From positions 4,203,740 to 4,267,739 of the forward strand of contig CM057171.1 of the NCBI GenBank assembly GCA_029962745.1: a stretch of DNA of 64,000 nucleotides, given 5' to 3'. Source of the DNA: Echinometra lucunter. Taxonomy: Eukaryota > Echinodermata > Echinoidea > Camarodonta > Echinometridae. Made by a program: the position numbers and the translations under genes. The notes under the pieces are model-generated. The model saw nothing but the letters and a program-made list of their open reading frames with translations, was not told where the DNA came from and did no database searches. Positions 49,601-61,680 of this stretch are shown piece by piece (within the stretch, counting starts at the first letter, position 1; every line of letters begins with the position of its first letter).

Positions 49601-52600
49601 ATGATTGCAACATACCCTCCTGTTATTCTTTCCTTTAAACTGCCATTGTTATGACAGCTTGGTTTCATAACTGATTGTCTGTTCACATTGTTTTCACTTT
49701 TCCCCATGTCACAGTGCATGAATGTCTGTCCATCAGGAGTTATTACAGATCAGCTGCCCACAAACAAATGAAAGACAATCCTGCAGATTTGTGACAGTCT
49801 CCATGTCAGTTTTTATATAAATGCTACAGAAATATGTGCTATAAAGAGACGATTTTCGGTTCCCCTCAGGACCCCCCCCCCCCCCATCAGTTTTTTGGGC
49901 GGCACCTTCTCATTTTTTGCCCGATTTTCATAAAATTGGTGTCAAAATGCTCAGGAGATCAAACTGCATCAAATAAGAATGAGCCTAAATTGATTTCAAA
50001 CATCACCATTTTTACCCCCCCCCCCCCCCACCCCCCCCACCCCCCCCCCCCCCCCCCCCCCACGTATAGCCTACCCCTAATCTCGGAACAAAATTAAAAT
50101 AAGGTAAAATAAGGCTGTGATCTTTCAAACACATCCCCTCATTTTTCATGCTCTCTGACAGCAATATTTAGAGGAAAGCATTTGTGAATTGGCTTTAACT
50201 ATTTCTTCTTTAACGTAGTTGTGTCCATTTACAGTTTCACACTCGCTTGCAAATCTAATTTACAAGAAAGTTTAATAGTATTTCTGTTTTTGTCACCCTG
50301 TCTATGTACATAACATCTTGATTCATGTTCAAAATGATTCATCAATCATATACCTAAGATATAAGATATTTTCTTGAATAATTTGTAATATTGTGATCCA
50401 TTTGAGTTTTGAAGCACTGAAGTGACCAAAGTTTAGTCCATGCAAATCTACATGGTGTAAAAAAAAAAAAAAAAAGAACTAGGAAGTTTATGTGATATTT
50501 AAAAAATTTTGGTGCTCACCAAATGCACAAAAGATATCCTGGCCGCAATAATTGGTAATACATGTATATGAAAATTGTTAAGATGTTGACTGAAAGTAGT
50601 TAAGGTTTACAACAAAATTATTTTATGCCTCTGCCCACTGCACAACAAAGTTGGGTGGTGAAGGCATTGTTTTCAGGTCATCTATTTGCTTGTTTTATTT
50701 ACCAGAATTATTCAATTTGTAAGTTTTCAAGAATGTAGCCCTAAAATGGCCGAGGGTGGAATCCACCGGCCCCTCCCCCCCCCCCCAATGTTTCGCGCTA
50801 TATTTCTGCAACGCGCCAAGATGTCACCGCGACACTGCATGACATTTTTCTGTAGCATCTTGCTCATTTTTAGGGACTAACTATGTGTACGCGGTTCCTA
50901 GTTACACAATATTTTGTACTCTGATCAAAAATTGCTCAAAAATGTGATTTCATGTACAAATCCAGGAAAAATTCATGAATGTATAATTATTTTTGCTATT
51001 AATTATCAAAATCAATTAGTTTTAGTCAGGTTATGATCTATTTTAGGTGTGTTCAGATATGATACGACTCTGTGCTGCCATGTACGCTAATGAACCTAAT
51101 GAACATACATCAACGCGCCAAGCCACAACAAAAGAGAGAATTTTGCCAAAACTTGCGCCAACTTTTTTATAAATTTGATCAGTATTCATTCTTTTGCAGC
51201 CAGACAGCAAACCAAAATATGTCCTGCCTCAGCTACATTTTTTTGGTCACCCTAAAACCCCTAGACCTGTACACAAAAAAATGTGGCACGAATCGGCATC
51301 ATATCTCAACGCGCCTCTTGTTTTTCATTTTTGTACAGTGTGACCCATGATATCTTGTCCATTAAATGGGGACATGAATTAAGCAAGTTATTTCTGATTT
51401 GATGGTTTTTAACTGAACGCTCGTATTATAATCTGTGAACAGAATGTGTACATTTACAATGTAATTTGTCATTGTCTCTTCTAAAACTGCATGATAAAGA
51501 ATGGACAAGAAAACTTGTGACATGGGAAACATTAAAATTGTAGAAAAAATGCAACTGTAACCCTGTCTTAACTGGGGAGGAGGGTCAAATTGACCCCCCC
51601 CCCCCTTGACATTTTTCGCGATAATTTCACAACGCGCAAAGATTTTGCCACGCGATTTCGTGACTTTTTTTTTTTAAAGTCTCCCACAAATTTTAAGACC
51701 AAATTTTGCGATGTCCGGGTACAGTGTTGTGAAGTTACTTAATATTTTGTACATGCACGTCAACCGAGAACAGCTCAAAATTGTGGTTTTGTATGCAAAT
51801 TCTGTGTTTAGATAAATTAATGTAATTTGGATTATTTCCACTTTTAATCATTGTTATTAATTTATTCTAGTGTTAAAAAACTTGAAACGGTGTCTGCAAC
51901 AAATTTTGGTTATAAATAATAAAAAAACACAAGAAATTGATTTGTTGCAGACACCTTTTCAAGCTTTTAGCAAGGGATTTTTTTTGGTGTATGTTGAGGA
52001 ATACCAATACAAAAAATTAGTAACCCTTTTTATGGAGTTATATAGGTGAAAATATGATTTCATGCATATATTTGAATAATTAATTAAAAATAGAAATCTG
52101 AATTTTTCTTATATATGACCATCCGGCTCTATGTCCAGGCAAAATTGAAGGAGGGTGGGGGTGGGGGGTCAAACTGACCCCCCCCCCCCCCCCCCCCCGT
52201 AAAAATTTGGTCATAAATAGCCCAGTTGAAATAGGATTAAGGCAAAATTAGTTTTGACGTTTATATATTCTCATGTTGTAAAGGGATTAAATGATAGTGA
52301 AATATAACATGTTTATGTATTATAATGCTTGTATTTCATTGCTGTATATATTATGTTTGACAGATGGGAATGATCATCATAATTTATTCCATTATGCATG
52401 AAGTTGAATTGAATTTCCATGCTGTATGAAATAGCATTACTGCAAAACATATGTTGTTTAAAATCAAAAGAAACCTTTAAAACATAGCAGTTCTATGTGA
52501 AAACATTCATTTTGTGCTTAAGAAAATGTTTATGTATTCTAACAATACTTTTATGCGTGTGTCAACAGATGGTGGATGCCAGAGGCATGTATTTTTCAGG

Positions 52601-54592
52601 TTGTCTGCCCGTCTATCCCTTTTTCATTGTCGCGATAACTTCAGAACCATTGAACAGCTCAACTGCATACTTGTCTCATGTATGGATATGGGAAGGACGA
52701 TGATGTCAAAGGTCAAAGGCTACATACATGAAAATGGTTGGTTCTCTCAATGACTTAGAACCATGGGATGGATAAGCTTCAAATTTGGCCGACACAGTGT
52801 CATTTGAACATAGAACCTTTGGTGTTTTTTCCCAGTTTTGATCCAGCAAAGCTGGAGGCATAGATTTCAACCACGTATACTCGAGGATTCATCCGGTCAC
52901 CATGAAAAAAAAAAAAATAGGGAATTCTATTTATGGGTCTCTTTTAGGTCAGAATATGAAAATAGAATATCTCACATTCTACCATTAAGGTCAAACCATG
53001 CATAAATATTTCTATATAACTGGAATATAATGTATAAATTACGCAAATTATTGTACCTGTATTGATAATTACATTTCTTGATGTTCGAATTAACTGTTTG
53101 AAATTTGAATAAAATTCAACTCATTTGATCAGAAAATTCATTGCACATTGTAACATTCAATTTTGTTGTCAAAAGTGACCTGATGCGTGAAAGAGTATAG
53201 AAGAATGATGAGGTTCGGACAATATCATTAATTCAACCACGGCATGAAATGACCACGTGATGACCACGTTCAAGTGTTGTATTGACCACAGAAGCGTGGT
53301 CATTTTATGACCACGTTTGGGTCATTTTATAACCACAATATGATGTTATTTGAAATGACCACGGAGAACGTGGTCGAAACGACCACGGTTGTAGTAGGTG
53401 CATAGTTGGCCCCTGTGACGTGGTTAAAAATAACCACGTCGTGGTCAATTTTTTTTTAGAGTGTAGCAGTTTTATACAGGGTTTTTCATGAAATTTTCCC
53501 TCCTCGAAATGACAACAGGTGCTTGTAACCCCCCCCCCCCCCAGTTTGAAAATGATTTTTTAAAATGTGCATGAAAACTGCAAAATCTAACAGGAAAAAA
53601 TCATAAAAATATATTGCCATTTTAGAGAGTTGCTAACAAATTATTCACTCTTATTGGTAAACAAGGCAACAAAATGCACTACAAATAGACTTAAATTTGT
53701 CTGTTAATTTTTCTCTTTCTGCACATTTTTTATGATGTATAATGTGTTATTCCTCTAATAATAAAAGAGAAAAATGGACAGATTCTTCTGAATAAAAATT
53801 ATTTATTTGTTTATTTATTTATTCATGGCTTATTTCAATTTGTGACTGGCAGCCAATAACTTCGGTAGTTTGAGGTATTCACCTATAGTCCTGGGGAAGG
53901 TTTCATGAAGAGTCTTGTTGGTGATCTTCACTGACTAATTTGCTCTCAGCCAATCAGATACTATAGGATTTTCAGAAGCTTATAACAGTTGTCAGTGAAA
54001 AATCATTGACAAAACTCTTCCCCTGAGAAGGACAGGGCAACCACAACTCCCGAAAAAAATCTATTAATTCCAAATCCAACAGTCCTTCTCAGGACTACAC
54101 CACATGGTGAATATCGCAAACCACTGAAGTTATCTCATTACCATGCAAACCGCTTTCTTCAAGGAATTCTGGCAGCCAATATGGCTGAATTGCTCACAAT
54201 AATTTGAAAATACACATATATACAATCAAAATAAGTACGACAACAGCTTACTAAAATGACTAATGAATAATCACATGAATTACTGTTGGAGGAAGAAAAT
54301 CCTTAGCATGCTTAGAAAGATATTATCATATTTATCATTTAGACATGGCTTTTGGATATTAAGTAGGCCTATTGTGATATAGCGATATTACAGGTATATA
54401 GCGATGAAAATTGTAGCAATGTATAGAAAGGAATTCAATTAACTAAAATCTCTCTATAAATGCAAATATGGGTATCCGATTCGTCAATTATCATATTGTA
54501 CATACTAAGAAATTAGGATGCCATTCTGCACCCTAATTTCTTAGTGTGTATAATATGCATCAGGCAGACCTGTGCGCTGTACAAGTAGCCAC

Positions 54593-54634
<42 letters not shown>

Positions 54635-54726
54635 CATTATTATTATTATCATTATTATTATTATCATCATTATTATTATTATCATTATTATTATTATTAT
54701 AATAATTATTATTATTATTATTATTA

Positions 54727-54766
<40 letters not shown>

Positions 54767-54774
54767 CATCATCA

Positions 54775-54817
<43 letters not shown>

Positions 54818-55615
54818 CAAATTCATATTCAAAAAGTAGGCATATGAACATATTAATTTCAATCAAAATTCACATATTAGTTATTGCTCGGAATCATATT
54901 GCACAAAAATTAGCATATTATGCTGCGCATAAGTATTATTGCTCTGCATGGATTGAACAGATTAACGAGTTATTGTTACGAGTTTCAGTAGCCTTATCAA
55001 AATACCAGCAAAATACCAGGCTCATATAGGAAAGGTAAGAAATACGACAACCCAACCATTATGTAATCGATGTTTCGTTGTAGCAGGTGTGTATAGAATT
55101 TTTTGGAGGAGACTGTAGCCTATGTTCTCTTATTCTCTTCCTTTCCGCTCTTTATTAAAAAAAAAAACGTTCTGTTTAGAACTTATAATACCCTTAGAAA
55201 CATGCCATGTCATTGATGTATTTTTCTTCTCCTTCCTCCTCTTTTTCTTCTTCTCCTTCTTCTTCTTCTTCTTCTTCTTCTTCTTCTTCTTCTTCTTCTT
55301 CTTCTTCTTTTTCTTCTTCTATTATTATCATTATCATCATCATGGGCGTAGATAGCGGGGGGATGGGGGATGCATCCTTCTCCCCCCCCCCCCCCCCTCA
55401 CACGCATTTTGAGGTGGACTCATATTGGTGTGTACAAAAATAAGTACGAATGGGTTAATCATCTCCCCAGGTATGAAGACCTGTGTACGCTAATGATTAT
55501 CACTATCATCATTATCATTTTCATCATTATCATTATCGTCACAATCACTGAAGAGCTTAATCCCAAAAGGCGCTAATTCCATTTTCACCGAAACAAGGTA
55601 TTGGAAGGACATGAT

Positions 55616-55646
<31 letters not shown>

Positions 55647-55699
55647 TTCATTCATTTTATTTATTTATTCATTTATTTTATTTATTTATTCTATTCTAT

Positions 55700-55758
<59 letters not shown>

Positions 55759-58700
55759 TTAAGTCTTTATTACCCAGGGTGGCTTCACCAGTAGCTTTTT
55801 GACAAGCCCTCGAGGCTCAGGTTATTTTCAGTGGCTGAGACGACACTAGCCAGCAACGAAGAGAGATGGACATACCTCGAGTGGCCGAGCGAGCTTTCGC
55901 GATTAGTCTCTTTTTAGTCGCTCGGCGTCTGATATAAACATCACATCAGACACGGGGTCACGGGGCCTTGTCTGAAGGCTGCTTCATTAGTGGTTAAAAC
56001 ACTGTTTTTCATGAAGGCCTTGCACTTTGATCCCGCTTTACTATTAATCACATTTAAAGGAGAATGCAACCCAGACATCAGTGTGCTTCCAGTGAATGAA
56101 AGAAGAACAAGAAGAATAAACAGTGAAAGTTTGAACAAAATCGGACAATCTGTTCAAGAGTTATGAGCTTTTAAAGTTTAAGTAAATCCTTATAATGAGG
56201 ATCCTTGAATTGGCAACTTTGCCTGCATCTGTGATGTCATTGTGGTCAACTCTCCGTTCACTTTGTACACAGAATTTAGCATTTTCTTTATTTTCAAAAA
56301 ATAATAAAAATAATTTTGATTTGTTGTTTGAGTATGACATGGCTATATCAATTCTGCAAGCATTTTGGGAAGAATTATGTTGATTCCTGACTTGAAATTT
56401 CATATGAATTAATTTTTTGAAAAATTATGTACAAAATGAATTGAGAGTTGTCCACGATGACAACACAGATGCTGGCAAAGTTGCCAATTCAAGGATCCAC
56501 ATTATAAGGATTACTTAAACTTTAAAAATTCATAACTCTTGAACAGATTGTCCGATTTTGTTCAAACTTTCACTGTTTCCTCTTCTTGGTCATCTTTATT
56601 CACTAAGAGTACACTGATGCCTGGGTAGAATTCTCCTTTAAGATTGAAAATAATTGATTTGATTTGATTAGACTTGATGTTATACTTTGAAACCTACAGC
56701 TCCACTGGCCAACTATTTGATCCAACGTTACAACTACCGACTAGTTCTGATTCTTACGACCTGTATATCTAGTATTGCCCTGGTTGGTACAGCGTTTTTC
56801 TTCACTAAATGGGCCGTTGTCTGCTGCATGTCTGTATCAGGTAAGGCGACCGGCCTTGGAAGACGGGGTGGGTGGGGGGGGGGGGGGATATACATGTATA
56901 TGCGTTATTCTCCGCTCACGATATATCGGAGGGAGCGGTGGGGGACTATATCACGGGAGGTGGGGGACTCAACATTCACATCTCCGAAACAATAATTTTC
57001 CGTATAAGGGGGCTCATTATCCTGATCGTTATTCAGAATGTTAAATTCGTTATTCCCAAAATGCTGTATTCCGCAAGGCAGGAATTCCGAAGGTTCATAA
57101 TTGCGAACACTTTTAGCATTATACTCCAAAAGATATTTATTCCAAGATTTCGTTACTACAAATTTTGCCTTGGTATCTGAAGGTTCATGATAATAGAATG
57201 AAAAATCATATATCATGTATATTGAAAAATGCTATATACCCCATGTTTACGGCCGCTGAGTGAACTGAACTTATGTTACTCTTGCAGGGATCTGCTTGTC
57301 ACCTCTACTCCAACTGATGGTCATAGCTTTACGGCAGCACTTTGGAGATCAGTTCGCTTCTGCATTCTCTGCTTCCTACACTGGATCTATCTTTGGCACT
57401 CTCTTGATGCCTCTCATCGCGATGTGGTCTTACCAGGCTTACGGACTCCGTGGCGCCTTGCTTTGTCTGAGTGCATTAGGATTAAACCTGATACCTCTCG
57501 GTTTGTTGGTCAGTCTACGGAGCTTCTCTGGGAATGTCATGGACTCTCGCGACAAGCCGTCTCCGATAGAAAAGGGGCAGGAATCAGTGCCTAAAAGTAA
57601 AGGGACAGCTCGTTCACCAAGTAATCTTCAAGAATCAGAGACATCATCTGAGTCAACGCCAACATGTTCTTTGCTGCTGCCTCCCGAAAATACCCCCGCA
57701 CAGCCTGACAGCAGCGGTAAAGTTCGCTTAGGTACTGCAACGGAAACGAAGCACACAGATTTAAGCGAACATGGAGACACTGATATTCCTGATTACGACA
57801 GAAATAAGAAAATGACACTTAAAGAATTGTCTAACATTGCCAATAAGATTCTTGAATTTATCCGGGTGATTTCCATGTACGATACTATCAGGAATGAGCC
57901 TGCCTTCTCCCTAATTGTACTCCCATGTCGCTTCTTCTTGGATATAGTCTACTTAGGGTGGATCGTCTTCATGGTGTCTTACGCCCTCTCCGTCGGGACC
58001 AACAGATTCCACGCAGTGTACCTTCCAATATCAGCCTCATTAGGAGGCTTCTGTGGACGTCTGGTCCAAGGTTTCCTCCTTCATTATCGACAAAAGTGGA
58101 GTTCCATTTCTTTTGTGACGTCCATCGTGATATCTAGTGCAGCACTATGCGGACACACATTCAGTTCCTACCTCTGGAATCTTATCCTCTGTTCGCTTTT
58201 AGCTGGCTTTGGTCTTTTCGGTGCAGCCTCTGTTTACTATTCTATGATGGCGGATTTGGTGGCTGAGGAGAATTTTAAGGGAGCACTGGCCGCCTCATCT
58301 TTCGTCAATGGAGTCGGTATCTTATTATCTGGGTTCTCTGTGGGTAAGCCTATTTCCATTCCTCTAATACCTCTTTTTTCCGTCAGACGTTGTTAGGATG
58401 GTCTCTTTGATGTGGCAGGGTTTAAAGCTAGCGGATATTTCCGAAAAAAAAAACATACCTCGATTAGTCTAGAGGCGGCGGAAGGGGGGGGCAGGGCGCA
58501 GTTTCCCCCTCCCAATCATTCAAGGGTGGATCGATTCGCCCCGTGCTTCCCTGGAAAGGAAAGAAAGAAGAAAATCCTACCCCTTGCTGTTTTGAAATAC
58601 TGAGAATGAAAAAGCCTGAAATGTACTGGTACAAGGGAGGGGTGGAGGTGCAGGGTAAAGTTGGGTCGTCATTAGGTTTGAAATGTGCCCTAAAGAGTGC

Positions 58701-59269
58701 TCCCCTCCCAAAAGAAAAAGGAAAGGAATCCCTCCGGCAGGCCAGCCTTATTCAAACCAGAAAGGCAGACCCTAGAACGGCAAAAGACCGAGTGCCGGAG
58801 AAAAGACATAACTAATTAAAATCGTCCAGTTGGCCAAGGATCGCCCAGGATGGATACCTTGCGGAGTCGGTTCATTTGGCGGTGATGAGAATTAGCATCA
58901 GTCTCACCAGGACCCCGTTTAATAACACTAATTGTTATCAATAAAAAGTTGCAAAAACTGTTATAAGCTACTGAAATCCTTGCATCTGATTGGCTGAAAG
59001 CAAATTGGTCATAGATGTGGCAGTTTTTACTGATAACAAGTTTTATGGAATGGGGTCCCCTGATAACGAGTTTTATGAAATGGGGCAAAGTTGTCCATTT
59101 CATTATTTTTTCTTTCCCTTGTCTTGTAGGACTCGTGTTTGACTGGACGCTGTCGTTTGTTGTCACCTACCGTTTACTTGCTGGTATTCTAGCCGTCATC
59201 TCCGTCGTCATGACGGTATTCCTCTTAGCTCGTGGTGATCAAAAGCAATGTCCAAGTCTAGAAGAATGA
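43897..59269 (+). CDS. SLC16/monocarboxylate transporter-like protein, copy B, four exons
   Basis: Exons 43897-44083, 56700-56840, 57288-58343 and 59130-59269 join in phases 1, 1 and 1 to 507 aa, typical for MCTs. Residues 1-185 contain about six hydrophobic helices (TM1 contains FGVRFFRFGITKSYGLLIPY). A polar Ser/Pro/Glu-rich cytoplasmic loop follows at about 187-315, then a second helical half. The halves and the long central loop fit the 12-helix MFS fold of the proton-linked monocarboxylate carriers in the plasma membrane. The hallmark DGGWGW-type motif before TM1 is absent, so this is a divergent SLC16 member and the substrate cannot be named. Intron 1 is expanded to 12.6 kb by the mobile elements described. 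The ATG in AAAATGAGC is the first in the open exon; a non-coding 5' exon is possible. Confidence 0.88.
44922..49794 (+). CDS. SAM-domain protein, SAMD3-like, five exons, with an apparent 1-bp frameshift
   Basis: The exons are 44922-44981 (MDVEELLREWSLKSMLQRSE), 47826-47977, 48594-48734, 49256-49409 and 49715-49794 (ends NPADL, stop). Exon 2 opens DNGIDGEAFHLLDEASITQL and completes a SAM domain. Exons 3-4 give TSRIRLREI, PQMLDAPGMIEEDFNTLFG and KLTTKW, matching the region after SAM in SAMD3-like proteins (PRLLDTPGL...DF..LF.....KW). The exon 1 donor is phase 0 but exon 2 needs phase 1: one extra T near 44976 would restore the expected F-x-D-N-G of the fold, so a base is missing in the genome or the assembly. 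Exon 3 also has a weak acceptor; extending it upstream meets TGA at 48583-48585. SAM domains usually mediate protein oligomerisation; function here is unknown. All exons lie inside the mobile element. About 195 aa if repaired. Confidence 0.65.
45660..45760. repeat. AGATCTA-rich foldback
   Basis: CTAGACCTAG...TAGTGGT and TGGCAGTA pair with TACTGCCAGTACCACTA...CTAGGTCTAG. It is a short hairpin in the first intron of the SAM gene. Confidence 0.7.
46556..46636. repeat. ATT microsatellite
   Basis: Nearly pure (ATT)n inside the large element. Confidence 0.95.
49795..53463. other. Gene-free right part of the 8.8-kb element
   Basis: It is AT-rich DNA with repeated C-rich modules near 49865-49890, 50010-50062, 50755-50830, 51585-51665 and 52150-52200. 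Several of these are followed or preceded by ACGCGCCAAGAT or ACGCGCAAAGAT and TTTCGCG blocks. I see no transposase motif or recognisable exon. The last 250 bp are the CGTGGT-rich subterminal region. Confidence 0.6.
54590..54820. repeat. ATT/ATC microsatellite, about 230 bp
   Basis: (TTA)n with scattered TCA; the source of poly-Ile, poly-Tyr and poly-Asn frames. It is absent from copy A. Confidence 0.97.
55230..55345. repeat. CTT microsatellite with ATT/ATC tail
   Basis: (CTT)n followed by ATTATTATCATTATCATCATC; low-complexity, with no gene. Confidence 0.95.
55617..55762. repeat. TTTA tetranucleotide microsatellite (copy B)
   Basis: (TTTA)n interrupted by CATT and CTATT; expanded relative to copy A at 36465-36550. 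Confidence 0.95.
56058..56637. mobile_element. 580-bp foldback MITE with TTAA target duplication
   Basis: It starts AGGAGAATGCAACCC and ends with the complement (GGGTAGAATTCTCCT), flanked by TTAA at 56054-56057 and 56638-56641. Copy A shows the empty site (CACATTTAAGAC, near 36832-36843). The arms are about 190 bp each and closely matched, including GTGAAAGTTTGAACAAAATC and CCTTGAATTGGCAACTTTGC. The TTAA duplication suggests mobilisation by a piggyBac- or Kolobok-type transposase. Confidence 0.92.
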
Positions 59270-61285
59270 ACTACATGAATTCATTTTGCCCAAAGCTAGC
59301 TTTATGTTGACACGAAGGATCGATACACAAGGCTACAGCACATTCTCTATATCTCTGAACATACTGAAGGTCAAAATAATTTCAGCTACCTCCTCATGAT
59401 ATAAGCACCAACTAATTTTGTCCATAAATGTCTATAGTAGTCATGTTGCAGTAGTAATGGCATATACAGGAATCGGCCAATAACTGGTTTAAATGAAATG
59501 ACCAACTTTGTGCTTGTTTAGTCTTCAAATAACAGACACCAAACATTGATTTTTATTTTCATTATTTATTCTCATAAATGAATAATCTCATAGTGCAATC
59601 AGCAATACCAATCTGAGGGAACAATCAGTTTTATATTGGGGACCTGTTATATGAAAATTATTTGCCAAAATAATTAACCCTAAAATACCCAGGCTATTTC
59701 TGGTCTAGTTATTCCCCCCCCCCCCCCGGGGGGGGGGCATTATGGCCCCCCTATAATCTCGGCCGTGGATCACCTGATCGGCACGAAAATTGGCATGGGG
59801 GTAGAGAATGATGTAATCTACAAGGCCATATAGTTAGATTTTATCAAATCGTATTGTTTTATTTTATATGAATTAATTTATGCTAATTTATGCGAGAAAT
59901 CACAGTTTTGGCTATATCTCACTGAATAAAGCTTTAGGAGCAATGATTTTTGGTAGAAATGTTTTTCATAACATTCACATCGACCATTTACTAAAAAAAT
60001 GAGTTATCTTTTTTTTTTGTTATGTATTCTACTGTTTTACAAATTCCTTATGTATTTCTTTGTTTTTTAAAAACGTCTTTGTGTGGGTGTGTGGGTGTGT
60101 GTGTGTATGTAAGAGTGTGTGTTTGATGTTTCTCACTATTTTAGAGAGAGTAATTATTCTTTCCTGCCAGTATTCACATAATTTTGAAAAGTTTCTGATT
60201 TTTCCCATAGGTTTGTACACAGTCATATACAGAAATAGTGAAATTGTAACGACTTGGTATCAAAACGTACGGGAAGGATCAGAGAAAAAAGTTATTGAAT
60301 CTCAGATCGATACATCTAGTCGTTGCGGAGTACAGTCGAAAATTCAACAGGGGGGGGGCATTATGGTCCCCCCGGATATATTATGTTTAAGGGATATTAC
60401 CAGTCCCAGAAGTTTGGGACGGGCAAACTTGAAAATTAATTTTAGAAATATTCATGCAGGTCTTTATTATTCATTCTTATTTGTTTCAAACTCAATTGAT
60501 ATTCGTAATTATTCTTATTCTTGTTGTTATTGTAATGTTATTACTATCATCAATTTTGTAGATAAATGTGTTATTTCAAAAAGATATAAGAAATGTACTT
60601 TTCAATCAATTTGCTGATATTGATTCATGTACGCAACTTTATGGGGCTAACCCCGATTAGCACATGCTATTTGTTAGTTCCCTTTACCAAGATGTATATA
60701 TCATTGTGATTTTTTTTTTCAAAATGTATGTATCATTGTCATTTGGGTTAATGAATAAATCCATTCATTCATTCATTCAAAAGAACATTACTTGTAATCA
60801 TGTCCTTTTGGTTTTCCCCCTGCATACTTTGATTGTGTTTTGTATGGCCGCTTGCCACAAATTTTCATGCGACAGGTATCCGTTTATTGTGTACTCTTTC
60901 CAATCGATGTGTTCTTTTTGAAACATTTTTTTAAATGCTACACTTTACAAAAGGAAACATAACCTTTTAAATTGATGATTTTTTTTATAGCTAGATCCTT
61001 GTTAAACTTGAACAAAAGTTTAGCAGATACTGCCACAACATTGCTTATACCAAATTTTACTTTAGTAAAGATGTCAAGTACCTTCTGATACCGTCTGTTT
61101 AAGGTCAAAGTCTCTGTAATAAAAATATTTCTAAAATGCCTTTGAGCTTGTTGTGACTTTTTTGTGCACTGGCACGACCCTGTTCACGCATGCATTCATT
61201 GTGATTGATAGCTTGTGATCCTTCAACAGATATTATGCATTTCTAAATGTATGATCATGTGAAGAGAGCAACTTGAATCCTCGAG

Positions 61286-61388
61286 CAGTGGCGTATGTAG
61301 GGGGAGGGCAAGGGGCACGAGCCCCGGGTGCCCCTTTTGGGGGGGCGAAAAGGAGAAGAAGAAGAAGAAGAAGAAGAAGAAGAAGAAA

Positions 61389-61465
<77 letters not shown>

Positions 61466-61680
61466 AAAGAAGAAGAAGAAGAAGAAGAAGAAGAAGAAGA
61501 AGAAGAAACCATCCTGACCAACCAAAGAAAGATTTCACATTTCAAGGTTTTCGTTGTTGTTGTTGTTTGTGTTCATTGACGTCAGAAGTTGAAAGAGGGC
61601 GCAATTTTAGTGGTTGCCCCAGAGCCCTAATCAAGGGCTCTGGCTTGCCCCGGGTGCAGTTTTCCCTTGATACGCCACTG
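61286..61680. mobile_element. hAT-like MITE containing GAA/GTA microsatellites
   Basis: The ends are CAGTGGCGTATGTAGGGGG and CCTTGATACGCCACTG. The flanks TCCTCGAG and CCCTCGAG form a near-perfect 8-bp target duplication. The interior is (GAA)n(GTA)n(GAA)n plus a TGCCCCAGAGCCCT / AGGGCTCTGG pair. Confidence 0.85.

Larger units (their letters stand above)
44669..53463. mobile_element. 8.8-kb CACTA/EnSpm-like element carrying a SAM-domain gene
   Basis: The left end is CACTCTAAAAAAACAGGG and the right end is ...TTTTTTTTAGAGTG, forming inverted termini flanked by TA at 44667-44668 and 53464-53465. The uninterrupted site is preserved in copy A at 35401-35412 (CTCACATAGCAG), with one TA. Subterminal regions are packed with CGTGGT(C/T) in both orientations, about five in the left 250 bp and ten or more in the right 250 bp. 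Terminal CACT, a 2-bp duplication and dense subterminal motifs are features of the EnSpm/CACTA superfamily. Contents: the SAMD3-like exons at 44922-49794, then about 3.7 kb with C-rich low-complexity blocks. No transposase is recognisable, so it is non-autonomous as seen. Boundaries are firm; superfamily is inferred. Confidence 0.85.
40497..59320 (+). repeat. Copy B of the large duplicated segment
   Basis: It matches 32555-39526 collinearly but is expanded by insertions: 42381-43752 (hAT-like), 44669-53463 (CACTCT element), 56058-56637 (TTAA foldback), and a different block at about 54015-55390 containing ATT and CTT microsatellites. Confidence 0.9.

Noticed and set aside
54513..54866. Poly-Asn, poly-Ile and poly-Tyr frames
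   Set aside because: They are products of the ATT/ATC microsatellite on both strands, with no gene context.
60060..60617. 185-codon plus-strand frame
   Set aside because: No domain, starts in a GT-rich simple repeat (VWVCGCVCVC), and crosses a poly-G tract; chance is more likely.
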